From positions 55,683-76,691 of the forward strand of contig PS015364.1 of NCBI GenBank assembly GCA_048213135.1: a stretch of 21,009 bases of DNA, in the 5' to 3' direction. The notes below the pieces were generated by a model, which was not told the DNA's origin, did no database searches, and was given only the letters and a program-made list of their open reading frames with translations. Source of the DNA: Reclinomonas americana ATCC 50394. Its lineage: Eukaryota > Jakobida > Jakobea > Jakobida. Below are positions 17,961-21,009 of this stretch, piece after piece (position 1 is the stretch's first letter; each line of letters opens with the position of its first letter). The position numbers were made by a program, and so were the translations under genes.

Positions 17961-20900
17961 TTATCTGGGCGCTTCACCGAGCACCATGTCGGCAAGTTGT
18001 AGAGCATCCTCAATCGCCGCACCGTAACTGCCGTCGGCGCAATTCGTACGGATTCTCCTGGCGCATGTGGTCACCGACTGCAGCTGCTTGAACGGCGTTG
18101 TCTGTCGACGAGCATCCACAGCATCGGCGGTCGCTAGTCGGTGCCAGAATTGATGACCTTTGCCAGCAGAGTTGAGGGGAAGTAACAGAAACAGAGGTGC
18201 CACATTGGAGTGCGCGTGGGCGACGCAACAAAAGGCGGCCGACAGTGGTCGTGGTGGTGCGTCGTCATCGCCCTCCAATTGCATGCAAAAGGAGGACGGA
18301 TATGTCATCAGCAGCAGTGGCGTCAACCATGCCTCCATCGCGTCACCGACGAGCCCGATAGCATGCAGGATGGCCGACTGCAGCTGCATGAGCGTCGCCA
18401 GAGACTTGCGTTGGCCGGTGCGCGCCTTGCGCTCGGCCACCAGCTGCAACAACTCGTGTCCGCGACTCGAAATCTGCCGCCACGCGATGAATGAGTGAGT
18501 GCAAGCAATAAGAAAGCTCTGATCCTCTTCCCGACAGGCATACACACCGCTGCGGCTGCATCGTAGAGGCACACGAGGTCCTGTCGCACGAGGTTGAGCA
18601 TCGACAGCTGCTCGTCGCACACGTCGGTGAACGACGACAATTCTGTTCGCGAATCGTGCACACTCGACACTAGCAGAGCCTCGGCTCGATCTGCACCGCA
18701 AAACTGGCCTCAGTTCAGGACAGGCGGCTACTTGCAGGCATGCAATCCTCACCAAATGTGGACGGTGAAGCCAAAAACTCCTCCACCCGATGCCGCCGCC
18801 GATCGCCAAGGACAGTTCGTGCATGCGCGAGTCGCTGTGCGACTCCATCGGCGTCGCTCTCCCCGGCAGGCAACACAGAGTCGTCAGCGGCAGCCGCCGA
18901 CGCCTTGGCAACCACAAACCCTCCGCGGCGACCAAAGATGCATCGGAAGCCACTCATTTCCTGCACACGCGACAGCAGCGCATCACGCTCTTCGCGACGG
19001 CCTTCGTACTCGTCGTCACCGTCTGGGACTGGCAGCAGAAAGAGGTCTCGGTGCAAGATATGGTGCACAGCTTGTCGCACTCGTTCAATCTCCTGGCGAG
19101 CCAGCGCCACAAAGCTAAACTGCGAGGTGTAGCTCGCAGTGTATCGCGACACGCTGTCCGTGAATGCAGTCCCTGTTTGGCGCACGAACACGAGAAAGTA
19201 AGGTGTATCAATCAAGGACAACTACATCTTGCAGCAAGCACGCACATGTCGGGGAATTGATGGACCACTGTGCATCGACCGTCGGCGCGAGTCGCAAACA
19301 CATGCCCGCCGCAATGGCAAACAGCCACTCGGCCACCAGCGGCACATTGGGGTCGGTGGGAAACACCTCGGCTGTGGTTCATCGAGTGAGTGAGGTGATT
19401 GAACAACACACGAAACACGGCATGCAACGATAGTCCACACCGTGTAGCACTCGCGCTCGTGCACGCATGCCCGACTCGTGCAGTGTCAGGTCGGTCAGCG
19501 ACTCAAACAACTGGTGTCCAACGACTCTGCTCCCCCACGCGGTCCACGTCAGACACGATCGCACACCACGGCAGCTCAACCCAACCTCCACCGCAACTCT
19601 GCCACTCGATTCCATTGAGCGTGAATGGCGATGGCCTCCGGATCCTGCGACGCCTCCTCGATGTGTGCAGTGTCCTCCTCCGTGGCACCCGCCGTCAGTG
19701 GCAGCAGGTTGCATTTCGGCGCCAGTGCGATGTCGAGCGTGGCGTACAGCACCTCCGACTCGGCGCACAACTTGACGCGCGGCAGGTCGTTCTCCAAAAT
19801 GTACACACATCGCAAGGCGTGCTCCACCTGCGGCCACAACAACACAAGTGCCATGTACGCATGCCCGCGCCTCAGTTCCTCGAATGCTCGGTTCCACACC
19901 GATGCGCGATCGGGCGGCACGAATCGCGATCGGTGCACCAAGTGGTGCCACACCGAGTGACTGTGCACATACAGAATGTCAGTTCACGGCGGCGCGCACA
20001 ATTGGTTCCACTACCACTACCACCGCCTGCGCACCCATCATCATCACCATCACTCGCTCGCTGAGAGAGCGCCTGCACGACATTGCTCGCCTCACGGCAT
20101 GCCTGTGGCGACAGTTCACCGGCCACTGGTCGCATCCACGTGATTGTGCGACCAAGGTAGCGGAAACGTGATTGTGGTTCGCGAAAGTGCGTGCGAGCCA
20201 CCGCCAGCACCAGACTCAAAAGGAGGAATGCGTAGCGCGGCGGGCACGACAACTCGTCGACGGGGCTCACGGCGGGTGCGTAGTCTCCCGTGCTGATGAA
20301 TCCATGCAGTATCACATTGCGCAGGTTCAGACCTGCAAGCACAGAAGGTATCAGCACTGTCGGTCGATGCAGCTGTCGTCACTTTCCCATACGACGCAAC
20401 TGTACGGCGGACCCATGAGGCAGCGCACGAGTCGCACCACGCCGCGACCGACTCGCTGCTGCGCTCCCTCGTGCACCAGAATGTCCTTGAGCAGGTGCGG
20501 ATACGCCGGCAGCTCAAATGGTGGCCGCGGGGCATCGTCGCCGACGGCAGACACAGGTGCTGCCGATGCACTGGACGATCCGCCCGAACCGCCGTCGCTG
20601 TCGGGAGATGGGGGCACGGCAGGCACATATTTTTTCGAGCCCTCAACCGCCGATCCGCCCGTGGCCGCCGCAGACGGCGCACAGTGATCCAGTGTGACAC
20701 TCTCCACATACGCATCGCACAAGGCACGCTCCAGAATCGTGCACAGAAGCGCCGTGGCGGCAAACGAGTCGTGCGAGTCCAACAGCAGCCGCGCAGCTGT
20801 CTCGAACAGCTGTACTAGTACCACGATCAGGAACGCACGACAGAAGCACCACGTGCGTTCAACGCACCAGATGCTGCGACAGCGACTCGTACAGCTCCGC

Positions 20901-21009
20901 ATGCGCCTCGAGAAACGCCGGTGCATTCGGATACCGCTCAGCGACGAAAGCCTGACAAGCCTCGGCGGCTGCAGCCACAAACGCGGCGCACTCTGTCACA
21001 TCCGCACGA
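17961..21009 (-). CDS. ERMARD: ERMARD-like protein (DUF4209, HEPN-type Rx4H motif), 5' end outside the window
   Basis: Exons on the minus strand: 21009-20868 (partial), 20809-20401, 20332-20035, 19960-19598, 19526-19441, 19371-19246, 19172-18753, 18690-18548, 18473-17961 (stop TAA). Phases match; about 832 residues are visible, already more than the 678 of human ERMARD. Recognition rests on LLCTILERALCDAY, then LNLRNVILHGF (human GLNLRNVLWHGF), PPRYAFLLLSLVLA, and VEHALRCVYILEND followed by ESEVLYATLD (human LETGLRNVFAT and ALYTTFD). Arg188 and His193 of the visible part form Rx4H, the catalytic pattern of HEPN RNases; the name ERMARD reflects a predicted ER-membrane-associated RNA-degradation role that is not proven. 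A Ser/Gly/Pro-rich insertion sits at about 20540-20690. No clear membrane segment was identified; a hydrophobic run (APLFLLLPL) lies within a possible 72-nt in-frame intron at 18158-18229. The donor at 20400 is GTTGCG, and 19597 may be too. Confidence 0.85.

Noticed and set aside
1717-20400. U12-type introns as an explanation of the GTTGCG donors
   Set aside because: U12 donors read RTATCCTT and carry a TTCCTTAAC-like branch site; neither is seen.
1-21009. tRNA, rRNA, CRISPR arrays, bacterial-type operons
   Set aside because: None was visible on either strand; the window is eukaryotic protein-coding DNA.

Overview
The window is draft-assembly nuclear DNA from a compact, intron-rich, GC-rich eukaryote. 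Protein-level resemblances (PSMD1/RPN2, HEATR6, ERMARD, a cytochrome b5 protein of the IRC21/NCB5OR type) fit a unicellular eukaryote, possibly one related to animals and fungi, but I cannot name it. I see no bacterial operons, CRISPR array, tRNA, rRNA or transposase. Most introns are 54-91 nt, begin GT and end CAG. I rebuilt the exons by hand from reading frame, splice sites and remembered family sequences. Every gene complete at both ends gives a joined length divisible by three.

Layout from left to right: (1) a 13-exon coiled-coil protein on the minus strand (213-3278). (2) A divergent SPRY-domain protein with His/Gln-rich stretches on the plus strand (about 3433-7124), running into a 20-N gap. 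(3) A HEATR6-like HEAT-repeat protein (7145-10938), with its 5' end lost in the same gap. (4) Only 22 bp further on, a 94-residue L51/S25/CI-B8-fold mitochondrial protein (10961-11382). (5) Convergent with it, a small cytochrome b5-domain protein on the minus strand (11441-12964), whose last intron is 798 nt and carries degenerate tandem repeats. (6) Divergent from it, with 70 bp between start codons, PSMD1/RPN2 of the 26S proteasome (13035-17873). (7) Convergent with PSMD1, an ERMARD-like DUF4209/HEPN protein on the minus strand (17961 to beyond the window end).

Two observations stand out. First, the 370-bp piece between the two large N gaps inside PSMD1 is in the wrong orientation. When it is turned round, both ends join the flanking exons in frame with no missing residues, so both N runs look artificial. 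Second, about ten introns spread over six of the seven genes appear to begin GTTGCG, often GTTGCGTG, instead of a normal GTRAGT-like donor. In six of them reading phase leaves no nearby alternative. This suggests an unusual 5' splice-site class in this organism.

The genes are mostly unrelated housekeeping functions (proteasome base, mitochondrial translation or respiration, ER-linked RNA-decay candidate, heme/redox protein). They sit next to each other by genome compaction, in alternating divergent and convergent pairs, not as a pathway.
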